Below, piece after piece: positions 18,336 through 28,355 of a stretch of 37,195 nt of DNA; the first letter of the stretch is position 1, and every line of letters begins with the position of its first letter. The translations under genes and the position numbers were made by a program. The notes under the pieces are model-generated. The model worked only from the letters and a program-made list of their open reading frames with translations. It was not told the origin of the DNA and made no database searches. The DNA comes from Balneolia bacterium (GTDB lineage Bacteria; Bacteroidota; Rhodothermia; Balneolales; Cyclonatronaceae). The DNA is taken from positions 1 to 37,195 of the forward strand of contig PWID01000332.1 in the NCBI GenBank assembly GCA_003555145.1, given 5' to 3'.

Positions 18336-19787
18336 ATGTCAAGATTAACTGAAGCAGAAGCGGTCGAAACTGCGGCGTCCCGGAAATATAAGTACGGCTT
18401 CACGACAAAAATGGAATATGAAGAATTTCCAAGAGGGCTTAACGAGGATATCATCAGAGAAATATCCCGTCGCAAAAATGAGCCTGAATGGATGCTCGAA
18501 TTCCGTCTGAAGTCCTTTCACCACTGGTTAACTATGGAAGAACCGGACTGGCCAAACGTACACTATCAGAAGCCGAACTACGACGATATAATTTATTATT
18601 CATCGCCAAAGGAAAAGCCTAAAAAAGACAGCCTGGATGAAGTAGATCCGGACATTCTGGAAACATACGAGAAGCTTGGTATTCCGCTCCACGAGCAAAA
18701 AATGCTGCAGAATGTTGCTGTAGATGCTGTTTTTGACAGCGTGTCGGTTGCAACCACTTTTAAGAAAAAGCTGGCCGAAGCAGGCGTAATTTTCTGCTCT
18801 ATCAGTGAAGCCATTCAGGATCACCCGGAGCTGGTGAAGAAGTACATGGGTAGCGTTATACCCACAAACGACAACTTCTTTGCAGCACTAAACTCAGCCG
18901 TCTTTTCTGATGGCTCGTTCTGTTTTGTTCCCAAAGGGGTAAAGTGCCCGATGGAGCTTTCCACGTATTTCCGCATCAACAACCCAGATTCGGGTCAGTT
19001 TGAGCGTACGCTTATCATCGCCGAAGAAGGCGCTGAAGTAAGTTACCTCGAAGGTTGTACTGCGCCCATGTTCGACACTAATCAGCTTCACGCTGCTGTT
19101 GTTGAACTAGTGGCACTTGAAGATGCCGATATCAAATATTCCACCGTTCAGAACTGGTACCCCGGTGACGAAAACGGTGTGGGTGGTATTTTTAACTTTG
19201 TTACCAAGCGCGGAATTTGCAAAGGAGACCGTGCCAAGATTTCCTGGACACAGGTTGAGACAGGATCTGCTGTAACCTGGAAGTACCCTAGCGTAATTCT
19301 TAAAGGTGATAACTCTGTAGGTGAATTCTACTCTGTTGCCCTTACCAACGATTATCAGCAGGCCGATACAGGTACAAAAATGATTCACCTGGGGAAAAAT
19401 ACCCGCAGTACAATTATTTCTAAGGGTATTTCAGCCGGTAAGTCTCAGAACAGCTACCGTGGTTTGGTGAAAATTGGTAAGAAAGCGCATGGATCCAGAA
19501 ACTATTCCGTTTGTGATTCAATGCTGATTGGAAGCGAGTGCGGCGCACACACTTTCCCGTTCATAGAATCATCGAACAACACTTCATCTATCGAGCATGA
19601 GGCGACGACCTCCAAAATTGGTGAAGACCAGATTTTTTACCTGCAGCAAAGGGGCCTTGATGAAGAGCAGGCAATTTCGCTCATCATTAACGGATTCTGC
19701 AAAGAAGTTTTCAAAGAGCTTCCTTTAGAGTTTGCTGTAGAAGCCACTAAGCTATTGAGCATCAAGCTCGAAGGCAGCGTGGGTTAA
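18336..19787 (+). CDS. sufB: Fe-S cluster assembly protein SufB
   Basis: 483 aa; [78 protein letters not shown]. Confidence 0.97.
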   Translation: MSRLTEAEAVETAASRKYKYGFTTKMEYEEFPRGLNEDIIREISRRKNEPEWMLEFRLKSFHHWLTMEEPDWPNVHYQKPNYDDIIYYSSPKEKPKKDSLDEVDPDILETYEKLGIPLHEQKMLQNVAVDAVFDSVSVATTFKKKLAEAGVIFCSISEAIQDHPELVKKYMGSVIPTNDNFFAALNSAVFSDGSFCFVPKGVKCPMELSTYFRINNPDSGQFERTLIIAEEGAEVSYLEGCTAPMFDTNQLHAAVVELVALEDADIKYSTVQNWYPGDENGVGGIFNFVTKRGICKGDRAKISWTQVETGSAVTWKYPSVILKGDNSVGEFYSVALTNDYQQADTGTKMIHLGKNTRSTIISKGISAGKSQNSYRGLVKIGKKAHGSRNYSVCDSMLIGSECGAHTFPFIESSNNTSSIEHEATTSKIGEDQIFYLQQRGLDEEQAISLIINGFCKEVFKELPLEFAVEATKLLSIKLEGSVG

Positions 19788-19829
19788 AATAATTATAAAA
19801 ATAAACGTCAACTTAAAATTTAAATCGAA

Positions 19830-20600
19830 GTGCTTAAAATAATTGATCTACACGCCCGTGTTGAAGGCGAAAAAGAGGTAATACTGAAGGGTATTAACCT
19901 TGAAATTAACAAAGGTGAAGTCCATGCTATCATGGGCCCGAATGGCAGTGGCAAAAGTACGCTCGCAAAGGTAATTGCAGGCCATCCTGCTTATGAAGTA
20001 ATATCCGGACAGGTTCTTTTTGAAGGTGAAGACATTCTTGAAATGGATCCCGATGAAAGAGCACGTCTAGGTTTATTCCTGGCGTTTCAGTATCCGGTAG
20101 AAGTTCCCGGAGTAAGTAACGCCATGCTAATACGCGAAGCTGTAAACGCGGTTCGTAAAGAAAGAGGACAGGATGAATTCGACCCGCTAGAGTTCGAAGA
20201 CTTTATTGTCGACAAACTGAAGCTCGTAGAAATGGATGAAAAGTTTCTTGATCGTAGCGTAAACGCCGGTTTCTCCGGTGGTGAAAAAAAGCGTAACGAG
20301 ATTCTTCAGCTTGCAGCTATGGAACCACGGCTTTCTCTGCTGGACGAAACCGACTCAGGCCTTGATATAGATGCTCTTCGCATTGTGTCTGAAGGCATCA
20401 ATTCACTGCGTACTTCAGAAAACTCATTTATGCTGGTAACGCACTATCAGCGTATTCTGAACTACATCAAACCAGATAAAGTGCACGTTTTGATTGATGG
20501 CAGAATTGCCAAATCAGGCGGCAGCGAACTGGCCCTTGAACTTGAAGATCAGGGTTACGACTGGCTCATTAAAGATGCTCATGTAAACGGAGAAGCCTAA
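19830..20600 (+). CDS. sufC: Fe-S cluster assembly ATPase SufC
   Basis: GTG start; Walker [21 protein letters not shown] signature, [14 protein letters not shown]. Confidence 0.97.
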   Translation: MLKIIDLHARVEGEKEVILKGINLEINKGEVHAIMGPNGSGKSTLAKVIAGHPAYEVISGQVLFEGEDILEMDPDERARLGLFLAFQYPVEVPGVSNAMLIREAVNAVRKERGQDEFDPLEFEDFIVDKLKLVEMDEKFLDRSVNAGFSGGEKKRNEILQLAAMEPRLSLLDETDSGLDIDALRIVSEGINSLRTSENSFMLVTHYQRILNYIKPDKVHVLIDGRIAKSGGSELALELEDQGYDWLIKDAHVNGEA

Positions 20601-21940
20601 TGGAACAAGCCGTTCAATTCAAACAATCAACCTATCTGAAAGATCTGCACGAAAATGTAGTGAAGACGGAAACAGGAGTTGATGCAGTTGAGCAGGCTCG
20701 TGCAGCGGCTGTTTTAAATGTTGATGCATGGTCGTTTCCGACTCCCCGTACGGAAGACTGGAGACAAACCTCGCTTAAACCTCTGTACCAGCAAGATTTC
20801 GCACAGGCTGCTATTGATTCTGAAATACTGGCATCCGATCTGGAGCACATTCGCCTTGAAGAAGCCTCGGAAGCAACTATTGTGATGGTAAATGGAAAGT
20901 TCCATGCCGGACTTTCTACAATCAGGTCTTTGCCAGACGGCTGCTATGCCGGTTCTGCAATTGGTGCTCCTGCATCTGTTCAGACCGCTCTTGGCAAGCA
21001 GTTCAGTAAAGTAGCTCGCTACGACAAGGACGCATTCACCGCTTTTAACACAGCTATTCTGTCTGATGTAGCCGTGGTTTATGTTGCTAAAGAAGTGAAA
21101 GTCGAAAATCCGATTCATATAATTAACATCACCGATGCGCGTACAGAAAACGTCTACTCCACAGCCCGCGTATTTATTTACGGCGAACGCCACAGCGATG
21201 CTACCATAGTCGAAGACTTCATAGGTCTGGGAGACAATTCTTACTTCAATACCGCTGTTTCTGAAACGGTACTGGAAGATGAAGCTCACATTACCCATGT
21301 AAAAGTGCAGCGCGAAACGCGTAAGGCTATACACATTAGCCGGGTTGCTTCTCTTCTTGGTCGTGGAAGTAACTACAACTCGTATACCGTTTCTATAGGG
21401 GCACAATTGTTTCGCAATGAGCCGTTATCGCTGGTAGATGCAGAAAATGCACACGCCACGCTCGACGGTCTTGTACTTGTAGACGGTAATCAGATTTCTG
21501 ATACGCATTCTTCGCTGGACCACATGAAACCTAACTGCACAAGCCATCAGCTTCACAAAGTGATTGCAAATGGCTCTGGCCACTCGGTCTTTAACGGCAA
21601 AATTTTTGTTCGCAAAGATTCACAGCTCATTGATGCATTTCAGGAGAACCGGAACCTGTTGCTTTCTGAAAACGCTAACGTGTTTACGAAGCCACAGCTG
21701 GAAATCTTCGCTGATGATGTAAAATGCAGCCATGGTGCAACTATTGGTCAGCTTTCTGAAGATGAGCTCTTTTACCTTCAGACTCGGGGTATTAGCCGTG
21801 GCGATGCGCTGCAGATGTTAACCTATGGTTACGCGCTGGAAGTAATTGAAAATATTCCTGTTCCTTCGCTTCGTAAACAGCTAAGCTTTGCAGTTGCAGA
21901 GTTTACCGGAGCAAAAATTGAAGCGCAGGACATCGTATAA
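20600..21940 (+). CDS. sufD: Fe-S cluster assembly protein SufD
   Basis: 446 aa; WSFPTPRTEDWRQTSLKPLYQ, NGKIFVRKDSQLIDAFQENRNLLLSENANVFTKPQLEIFADDVKCSHGATIGQLSEDELFYLQTRGI; 1-nt overlap with sufC (TAATG). Confidence 0.96.
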   Translation: MEQAVQFKQSTYLKDLHENVVKTETGVDAVEQARAAAVLNVDAWSFPTPRTEDWRQTSLKPLYQQDFAQAAIDSEILASDLEHIRLEEASEATIVMVNGKFHAGLSTIRSLPDGCYAGSAIGAPASVQTALGKQFSKVARYDKDAFTAFNTAILSDVAVVYVAKEVKVENPIHIINITDARTENVYSTARVFIYGERHSDATIVEDFIGLGDNSYFNTAVSETVLEDEAHITHVKVQRETRKAIHISRVASLLGRGSNYNSYTVSIGAQLFRNEPLSLVDAENAHATLDGLVLVDGNQISDTHSSLDHMKPNCTSHQLHKVIANGSGHSVFNGKIFVRKDSQLIDAFQENRNLLLSENANVFTKPQLEIFADDVKCSHGATIGQLSEDELFYLQTRGISRGDALQMLTYGYALEVIENIPVPSLRKQLSFAVAEFTGAKIEAQDIV

Positions 21941-21954
21941 CTCTGTCAAAATTT

Positions 21955-23226
21955 ATGGACACAGTCTCAAAAGACACAATATCTCAAAAAAGAGAAACTC
22001 CCGGCCGGATTCTTGAAATCCGCCGGGATTTTCCCATCCTAAATCGTCAGGTTCAGGATAAACCCCTGGTATACCTCGATAACGGAGCTTCTACGCAGAT
22101 GCCTAAACAGGTGATGGACACCATCAATGCGTACCACGAGTTTCATCATTCGAACGTACATCGCGGTGTGCACCAGCTCAGCCAGGAAGCTACTGAGCTT
22201 TACGAAGGTGCACGGGAAAAGCTGCGTGCCTTTATTGGCGCAGCTAGTACTAAAGAGGTTGTGTATACGAGCGGAACTACAGAGTCCATTAATCTTGTAG
22301 CGAATAGTTACGGTCTTGCGAATTTGAAGAAGGGGGATAAAATCCTGATTTCAAACATGGAGCACCATGCCAACATCGTACCCTGGTACATGATTGCTAA
22401 AAAGACGGGAGCGGAAATTGTTGTAATTCCAATTCTGGATGATGGCTCTCTCGATATGGATGCTCTTTCCGAACTGATGGATAACAATGTTCGTATTTTG
22501 TGTGTCAATCACGTTTCAAACGCGCTTGGGACAGTTAATCCGGTTAAGGAAATTGCAAAAATGTGTCGTGATTACGGAGTTATTACCGTTATCGATGGTG
22601 CACAGGCCGTCGGACATTTCCCAATCGATGTTGTTGATTTAGGTGTCGACTTTTATGCCTTTTCAGGCCATAAAATGCATGGGCCCACAGGAGTAGGTGT
22701 TTTGTATGGACGAGAGGAACTGCTCGCTAAAATGGAGCCATTTATGGGGGGGGGAGATATGATACTCTCGGTTTCATTTGAGAAAATCATCTGGAATGAG
22801 TTGCCGTATAAGTTTGAGGCCGGTACACCGCCTATTGCACAGGCAATTGGGCTGGGAGCCGCGGTAGATTATCTTAACAGCCTTGATCGCGAATTCCTTG
22901 AATCCTATGAAAATGACCTTTTGGAGTATGCTACCGAGAAGCTTAAAAGTGTATCAGGCCTTAAACTAGTCGGTACAGCACCCGGTAAGATATCCCTTAA
23001 TTCATTCGTTATCGAAGGTGTACACCCTCACGATATTGGCACCATTCTGGACGGGGAAGGCGTGGCGGTTCGAACAGGCCAGCATTGTGCTGAACCCGTA
23101 ATGGATCGTTTCGGAATTCCTGCAACAACTCGTGCTTCTATGGCCTTTTACAACACCTTCGAAGAAATTGACGCACTTACAGATGCACTTTTAAAAGTAA
23201 CGGAGCTTTTTGATGTTACTGACTAA
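21955..23226 (+). CDS. sufS: Cysteine desulfurase SufS
   Basis: NGASTQMPKQVMDTINAYHEFHHSNVHRGVHQLSQEAT, PLP-Lys FSGHKMHGPTGVGVLYG, catalytic Cys loop RTGQHCAEPVMDRFGIPATTRAS. Confidence 0.97.
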   Translation: MDTVSKDTISQKRETPGRILEIRRDFPILNRQVQDKPLVYLDNGASTQMPKQVMDTINAYHEFHHSNVHRGVHQLSQEATELYEGAREKLRAFIGAASTKEVVYTSGTTESINLVANSYGLANLKKGDKILISNMEHHANIVPWYMIAKKTGAEIVVIPILDDGSLDMDALSELMDNNVRILCVNHVSNALGTVNPVKEIAKMCRDYGVITVIDGAQAVGHFPIDVVDLGVDFYAFSGHKMHGPTGVGVLYGREELLAKMEPFMGGGDMILSVSFEKIIWNELPYKFEAGTPPIAQAIGLGAAVDYLNSLDREFLESYENDLLEYATEKLKSVSGLKLVGTAPGKISLNSFVIEGVHPHDIGTILDGEGVAVRTGQHCAEPVMDRFGIPATTRASMAFYNTFEEIDALTDALLKVTELFDVTD

Positions 23227-23671
23227 CCGATCCAAAAACTTGTATCAGGAAGTAATTCTTGATCATAATAAAAACCCACGGAACTACAGAGAAATAGAGC
23301 ATCCATCACATTTCGCAAAAGGAAACAATCCCCTTTGCGGAGATAAGCTGGATGTATATCTGATTATCGATGATAAAAATGTAGTTACCGACGTTAGCTT
23401 TGTTGGTGACGGATGCGCCATTTCAAAAGCATCTGCTTCCATAATGACTACTCTCGTTAAGGACAAAACCATTGATGAGGTTAACAAGCTTTTTGAAGGT
23501 TTCCACGACATGGCCACTGGAAAAATTGAGCCAGATGAAGATCCGAAACTGAGGCGTTTGCGCGCATTCTCCGGAGTAAAAGACTTGCCAGCGCGCGTAA
23601 AGTGCGCAACACTGGCCTGGCATACACTGGATGCCGCTCTTAAAAACCAAGAGATTATTTCAACCGAATAA
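23213..23671 (+). CDS. sufU: SufU-type Fe-S scaffold / sulfurtransferase
   Basis: NPLCGDKLDVYLIID, GDGCAISKASASIMT, VKCATLAWHTLDAAL. ATG at 23213 preferred over TTG at 23210; overlaps the sufS 3' end by 14 bp. Confidence 0.93.
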   Translation: MLLTNRSKNLYQEVILDHNKNPRNYREIEHPSHFAKGNNPLCGDKLDVYLIIDDKNVVTDVSFVGDGCAISKASASIMTTLVKDKTIDEVNKLFEGFHDMATGKIEPDEDPKLRRLRAFSGVKDLPARVKCATLAWHTLDAALKNQEIISTE

Positions 23672-23696
23672 AAATTTTCAAGTAAGAGGTAACTCT

Positions 23697-24245
23697 ATGC
23701 CTAAAATAGCAGAAATTGAACGCACTCCGAATCCTAATGCTATTCGTTTCGTGCTCAAAGACCCTATTTCACAAGGGGTAACACGTTCATACGAAACAGC
23801 TGAGCTAGCTGCTAAAGATCCTTTTGCATCAAAGCTATTCGAAGTGGGCCACGTAATAAATGTGTATTACGTAGATAAATACGTAACAATAACTCAGGAT
23901 GGCGAAGCAGACTGGAATGAGCTGTTACGTAAACTGGCGCCCCCTATACGTGAAGCTGAAGCTATTGGTGTACTGGAATCCGACGATGAGGAAGTGCACG
24001 CCAGTAAAGAAGCGCAGAACGATCCGAGATTGGTGGAAATCAATCAGATGCTGGATGATCAGGTTCGACCGTATCTGCTCGCTGATGGCGGTGGCCTTAA
24101 GATACTGGGTCTGGAAGACAACATCCTGAAAGTTCATTACCAGGGAGCGTGCGGAACATGTCCTACCGCAACTACGGGCACCTTATATGCCATCGAAAGC
24201 ATGGTAAAGCGTATCCACCCTGAAATAGAGGTTAAGTCCGTATAA
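23697..24245 (+). CDS. NifU-like (Nfu) Fe-S carrier, Nfu_N + NifU C-terminal domain
   Basis: In-frame ATG at 23697: MPKIAEIERTPNPNAIRFVL (Nfu_N); C-terminal RPYLLADGGGLKILG...GACGTCPTATTGTLYAIESMV (CxxC). Confidence 0.92.
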   Translation: MPKIAEIERTPNPNAIRFVLKDPISQGVTRSYETAELAAKDPFASKLFEVGHVINVYYVDKYVTITQDGEADWNELLRKLAPPIREAEAIGVLESDDEEVHASKEAQNDPRLVEINQMLDDQVRPYLLADGGGLKILGLEDNILKVHYQGACGTCPTATTGTLYAIESMVKRIHPEIEVKSV

Positions 24246-24282
24246 GGGATTTACCTGAATCATTTAGATTTAAAATATCACT

Positions 24283-24621
24283 ATGGCTATTAATGTAAGT
24301 GACCGTGCGGCCCAGCGTATCGAAGAGATACGAACCGCTGAAAACAGAACAGGAAACTGTCTGTTGCGCATTGGCGTAGCTGGCGGTGGTTGTTCAGGAT
24401 TGAGTTATAAGCTCGATTTTGATGAAGACGGTGCAAATAAAGAAAAAAAAGATCAGGTTTTTGAAAGTCATGGAATACAGATTGTAGTAGACATGAGAAG
24501 CTTTCTTTACCTGGCAGGTACAGAATTAGACTATACTGATGGATTGCAGGGTAAAGGGTTTCATTTTATAAATCCGAATGCCAGCAGAACGTGTTCGTGC
24601 GGTGAGTCTTTTGCAGTATAG
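24283..24621 (+). CDS. A-type Fe-S carrier (HesB/IscA/SufA family)
   Basis: RIGVAGGGCSGLSYKLDFD ... FINPNASRTCSCGESFAV, canonical three-Cys arrangement. Confidence 0.95.
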   Translation: MAINVSDRAAQRIEEIRTAENRTGNCLLRIGVAGGGCSGLSYKLDFDEDGANKEKKDQVFESHGIQIVVDMRSFLYLAGTELDYTDGLQGKGFHFINPNASRTCSCGESFAV

Positions 24622-24644
24622 TATTATCACAGATTTAATGCAGT

Positions 24645-25163
24645 ATGATTGAAAATAAAGTTGCAAAATCAGGGCTGGTTACCATCGATCTGGAGCAGTT
24701 CAGAGAGAAATCAGAAGTCGTTTCATTTGATTTGAAAGACTATTTGTTTATGGAGCTTATCCTGAAAGAAAAAGATTACCGTGAAGCTCTGGAAAATACG
24801 GACTGGTTTCAGTTTGATGGCAAAATTTTGGCCGTCCACTGCTCCACTGATGCCATCATAGCGCACTGGGCGTATATGCTGGTTGCATCACATGCCATCG
24901 GACATGCGAAAAAAGTGGCAACAGGAACGCCGGAAGAGGTGAAGCTTCGCCTAATGTTACAGCATGTTACTGCGCACGACTGGTCGCAGTATGATGGAAA
25001 GCGAATTTTGCTGAAAGGCTGTAGCGATGAAGACATGGACCCTGCGGTATATGCGGCGGCAACTGAAGAGTTACTTCCGTACGCAGACAGGTTGATGTAC
25101 GGAGAGGCTTGTTCATTTGTGCCTGTTCATCGGAAAAAGAAGCCAAAACCAGTATCTTCCTGA
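24645..25163 (+). CDS. DUF2480 family protein (last gene of suf cluster)
   Basis: SFDLKDYLFMELILKEKDYREAL, HCSTDAIIAHWAYMLVAS, GKRILLKGCSDEDMDPAVYAAATEELLPY..LMYGEACSFVPVHRKKK, matching remembered DUF2480 features. Confidence 0.8.
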   Translation: MIENKVAKSGLVTIDLEQFREKSEVVSFDLKDYLFMELILKEKDYREALENTDWFQFDGKILAVHCSTDAIIAHWAYMLVASHAIGHAKKVATGTPEEVKLRLMLQHVTAHDWSQYDGKRILLKGCSDEDMDPAVYAAATEELLPYADRLMYGEACSFVPVHRKKKPKPVSS

Positions 25164-25196
25164 TTCAGAGGAAACTTTTTTAAGCTCATTGGTTTT

Positions 25197-25230
25197 AAAG
25201 GCAGTGCTTCTGAAGTGCTGCCTTTTTATT
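25197..25230 (+). terminator. Intrinsic terminator closing the suf cluster
   Basis: AAAGGCAGTGCTTCTGAAGTGCTGCCTTTTTATTTTT: long stem with two G-T pairs, then T tract. Confidence 0.85.
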
Positions 25231-25263
25231 TTTAATCCTAATTTGCTCTCTTAAAAACGACTG

Positions 25264-26283
25264 ATGTCCATAACTGACCGAAAAAAAGATCATGTGCGGC
25301 TGTGTCTAGACGATCAGTCGGCATATAAAAAATCCACTGGGTTTGAAGCGTGGGATCTTAAGCATAATGCTCTTCCTGAAATTGATTTTAATCAGGTTAA
25401 TCCATCTGCGAAGCTGCTGGGCAGAACATTCGGTTTTCCGTTGTTTATATCATCCATGACAGGGGGATACTCGGAAGCAGGTGCTGTTAACGCAGTGATT
25501 GCATCATTTTGTGAAAAAAATAACCTGCCATTCGGTGTAGGCAGTCAGCGCGTAATGCTCGAGAAGCCTGAGGAAGAATCATCGTTCAGCCTTGTGAGAA
25601 AATACGCGCCAACCGCTTTTATAGCAGCTAATATTGGCGGAAGCCAGCTTGCCGAGGGGCTTTCTGATACTCGTTTACGCCTGCTGGCAGACTCTATACG
25701 TGCAGACGCCATCATCGTACACCTGAATCCTTTACAGGAGCTTATGCAGCCCGAAGGCGACCTTACCTTTGCTGGTATTCTGAAGGCTGTTGAAAGCCTT
25801 GTGAGACGCACTGATCTCCCCGTGATAGTAAAAGAGACCGGCGCCGGTATATCTGGTGCTGTCGCTTTGCGTTTATACGACGCAGGTGTTAAGGTGATTG
25901 ATGTGGCTGGCGCGGGAGGTACAAGCTGGTCTAAAGTAGAAAATCTCCGTACCAATACACGAAGCTCACTTTTTGATGAGTGGGGGATTCCGACTGCAGT
26001 ATGCCTAAAAGAAATTGATGCCCTCAATTTGCCAGACCTGGAAATGATAGCATCGGGAGGAATTCGGAACGTGCTGGATATGGTTAAGGCAATATGTCTT
26101 GGTGCTGGTTTTACTGCTACGGCGCAACCTGTTATTCAGGCAATTGTTGAAGGAGGTGAAGACAGTTTGCAAAATCTTTATGATGGCTGGTACAGAGATT
26201 TATGTATTGCAATGTGTCTGCTGGGAGCGTCTTCTGTGGAAGACCTGAAGCCTTCAATGCTTCGTCTCGTAAAGGATAATTGA
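25264..26283 (+). CDS. fni: Type 2 isopentenyl-diphosphate delta-isomerase
   Basis: RKKDHVRLCLD, FPLFISSMTGG, LPFGVGSQRVMLE, VHLNPLQELMQPEGD, VIVKETGAGIS, VDVAGAGGTSW, IASGGIRN. Confidence 0.95.
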   Translation: MSITDRKKDHVRLCLDDQSAYKKSTGFEAWDLKHNALPEIDFNQVNPSAKLLGRTFGFPLFISSMTGGYSEAGAVNAVIASFCEKNNLPFGVGSQRVMLEKPEEESSFSLVRKYAPTAFIAANIGGSQLAEGLSDTRLRLLADSIRADAIIVHLNPLQELMQPEGDLTFAGILKAVESLVRRTDLPVIVKETGAGISGAVALRLYDAGVKVIDVAGAGGTSWSKVENLRTNTRSSLFDEWGIPTAVCLKEIDALNLPDLEMIASGGIRNVLDMVKAICLGAGFTATAQPVIQAIVEGGEDSLQNLYDGWYRDLCIAMCLLGASSVEDLKPSMLRLVKDN

Positions 26284-26411
26284 TGAACAAGTTCTGCTTT
26301 ATTTGTGTACTAAATCATGTAACTTTATTAAGGCTGACTGGCCCAAAAGATATTTATCGGTCAGTAACGTCTTTGAATGCACCAAAAACAGTTTTATAAA
26401 CTATATTTTCC

Positions 26412-27398
26412 GTGTCTGATTTTAAAAACCCTGTAGAATTAGCAAAAAAAGCGTTAGCTCAAATCCATATTCCCGAACGCCCTAAGAGTTTATATGATCC
26501 CGTACGCTATACCATGAATCTTGGTGGAAAGCGTATCAGGCCACAGCTGGTATTTATTGGCTGTGGAATGGTAGGAGGGGATCCTGAAAAAGCTGTAAAT
26601 GCAGCTGCTGCTGTAGAACTGCTGCATAATTTCACACTTATCCACGACGATATAATGGATCAGGCTTCATCCAGAAGGGGACAACCTTCAGTTCATACGC
26701 GCTGGGATGAAGCTACTGCTATTTTAAGTGGTGATGTGATGTTTAACATGGCGTTTGAACAGTTGTCACACTACAAAAGAGAGCATGGGTTCAGTCCGGA
26801 TTTGTTCCCCGCACTTCACGAAATTTTTGGTGATGCTACGCGTATCGTTTGCGAGGGACAGGCCATGGATATGGAGTTCGAAACAGCTCTTACAGTTGAA
26901 CTGTCGCATTATATCGAAATGATAAGCTGTAAAACGGCTGCGCTTCTGGAGGCTTCCCTCAAGATGGGCGGTCTGATTGGTGAAACTGAGAAAAACGCAG
27001 TCGAAAAGCTTGGTGTGGTAGGCCGGCAGGCCGGTGTGGCCTTTCAGATTCAGGACGATTTACTGGATGCTATAGCCGATCCAAAAACCTTTGGAAAACG
27101 TGCCGGCGGAGATATATATGAGGGCAAAAAAACCTACCTGAGTATTCTGGCTCTTGAGCGTGCAGACAGGGTTCAGAAGCAAAAAATATCAGCCATTTTG
27201 CAAAATTCAGCATGTACGGAAACAGACGTGAGCTACGTTATCGACGCGTATCACGATTTGAAAGTTATAAACGATACAAAAGAAGCGATTAAAAATCATT
27301 ATATTGCTTGCTTGTCAGCGCTTGATACTTTTGGTGAAAGCGAATACAAACGGGCAATTTGTGATTTAATCGAATCCTTAAAAGAAAGACAGTCCTGA
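26412..27398 (+). CDS. Polyprenyl (geranyl/farnesyl/GGPP-type) diphosphate synthase
   Basis: GTG start; GGKRIRPQLV, first Asp-rich motif LIHDDIMDQASSRRGQPSVH, second motif FQIQDDLLDAIAD. Confidence 0.94.
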   Translation: MSDFKNPVELAKKALAQIHIPERPKSLYDPVRYTMNLGGKRIRPQLVFIGCGMVGGDPEKAVNAAAAVELLHNFTLIHDDIMDQASSRRGQPSVHTRWDEATAILSGDVMFNMAFEQLSHYKREHGFSPDLFPALHEIFGDATRIVCEGQAMDMEFETALTVELSHYIEMISCKTAALLEASLKMGGLIGETEKNAVEKLGVVGRQAGVAFQIQDDLLDAIADPKTFGKRAGGDIYEGKKTYLSILALERADRVQKQKISAILQNSACTETDVSYVIDAYHDLKVINDTKEAIKNHYIACLSALDTFGESEYKRAICDLIESLKERQS

Positions 27399-27454
27399 AA
27401 TATAGACTGGTGTATCCAACACGACAAAAAACACATCTAAATTAAAGCTTCATT

Positions 27455-28315
27455 TTGAAACGTACGTTATTCCCTGGTTTAATCCTTTTCATTTCTGTTT
27501 TAGTATTAGCTTCCTGCGGTAATCAAAACCAGATCCGGTCTGGAGACTCACTGGAAGTCGCATTCGACAAAGCTATGAATTTCTACGACCGCGGGCGCTA
27601 CAACGATGCTGCTAACGCGTTTGAAACGGTTATTTCTGTTGGGCGGGGAACTGAAGTTGGTCAAGATGCTCAGTTCTATCTGGCTGAAAGCTACTATAAC
27701 GGACGTCAATTTTTGTTGGCCGCTTCTGAATACCAGCGTTACCACGTCTTTTTTCCCAGATCCCCGCGTGCTCGCGATGCCCAGTTTTTAGAAGCATATT
27801 CTCATTACAGACTCAGCCCCCGCTACAATTTAGACCAATCTGATACCTATCGGGCAATTGAGTTGTTCCAGCTGTTCATCAGCCGGAATCAGAATTCGGA
27901 AAGGGTACCGGAAGCCGCCGGCTACATAGATGAACTCCGAACCAAGCTGGCTAAAAAGAACTTCGAAGCGGCAGAACAGTACATGACTCTTGCCAGACGT
28001 GAAGCCAGAAATTACCGGGCTGCTGCCGTTTATTATGGAGTAACTATAGACCGTTTTCCCGAAACAGTTTATGCTGAAAAAGCTCTTGCAAACCAGGTTC
28101 GCGCATTTACTTTTTTTGCCGATAACAGCGTGCCGGCACGTCAAGCAGAGCGTTATCAGGATGCTATAGATGCATACGAGACATACGTTCAGCTTTTCCC
28201 ACGAGGTGAAAACCGGTCTGTGGCTGAAGAATTTTATGATCGCGCCATAACCGGATTGAGAGCTGCAGAGTCCAGAGACGCCGAGCGTGCTGCAGCTGCT
28301 GCATCAGCAAGCTGA
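27455..28315 (+). CDS. bamD: BamD-like outer-membrane assembly lipoprotein
   Basis: TTG start; lipobox LVLASCGN; TPR-like YDRGRYNDAANAFETVI...AQFYLAESYYNGRQFLLAASEYQRYHVFFPRS; DAIDAYETYVQLFP. Confidence 0.85.
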   Translation: MKRTLFPGLILFISVLVLASCGNQNQIRSGDSLEVAFDKAMNFYDRGRYNDAANAFETVISVGRGTEVGQDAQFYLAESYYNGRQFLLAASEYQRYHVFFPRSPRARDAQFLEAYSHYRLSPRYNLDQSDTYRAIELFQLFISRNQNSERVPEAAGYIDELRTKLAKKNFEAAEQYMTLARREARNYRAAAVYYGVTIDRFPETVYAEKALANQVRAFTFFADNSVPARQAERYQDAIDAYETYVQLFPRGENRSVAEEFYDRAITGLRAAESRDAERAAAAASAS

Positions 28316-28355
28316 TTAACCCATGTTAACCTGATTAAACCTTGCATATAATTCT

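Noticed and set aside
20714-21406. 230-aa minus-strand ORF antisense to sufD
   Set aside because: Fully overlaps sufD and has no coherent domain; shadow ORF.
25545-26027. 160-aa minus-strand ORF antisense to fni
   Set aside because: Overlaps conserved isomerase motifs; no independent support.
26284-26411. Possible promoter or hairpin (CTGAC...GTCAG) upstream of prenyl synthase
   Set aside because: Only a 5-bp arm with a long spacer in AT-rich DNA; expected by chance.
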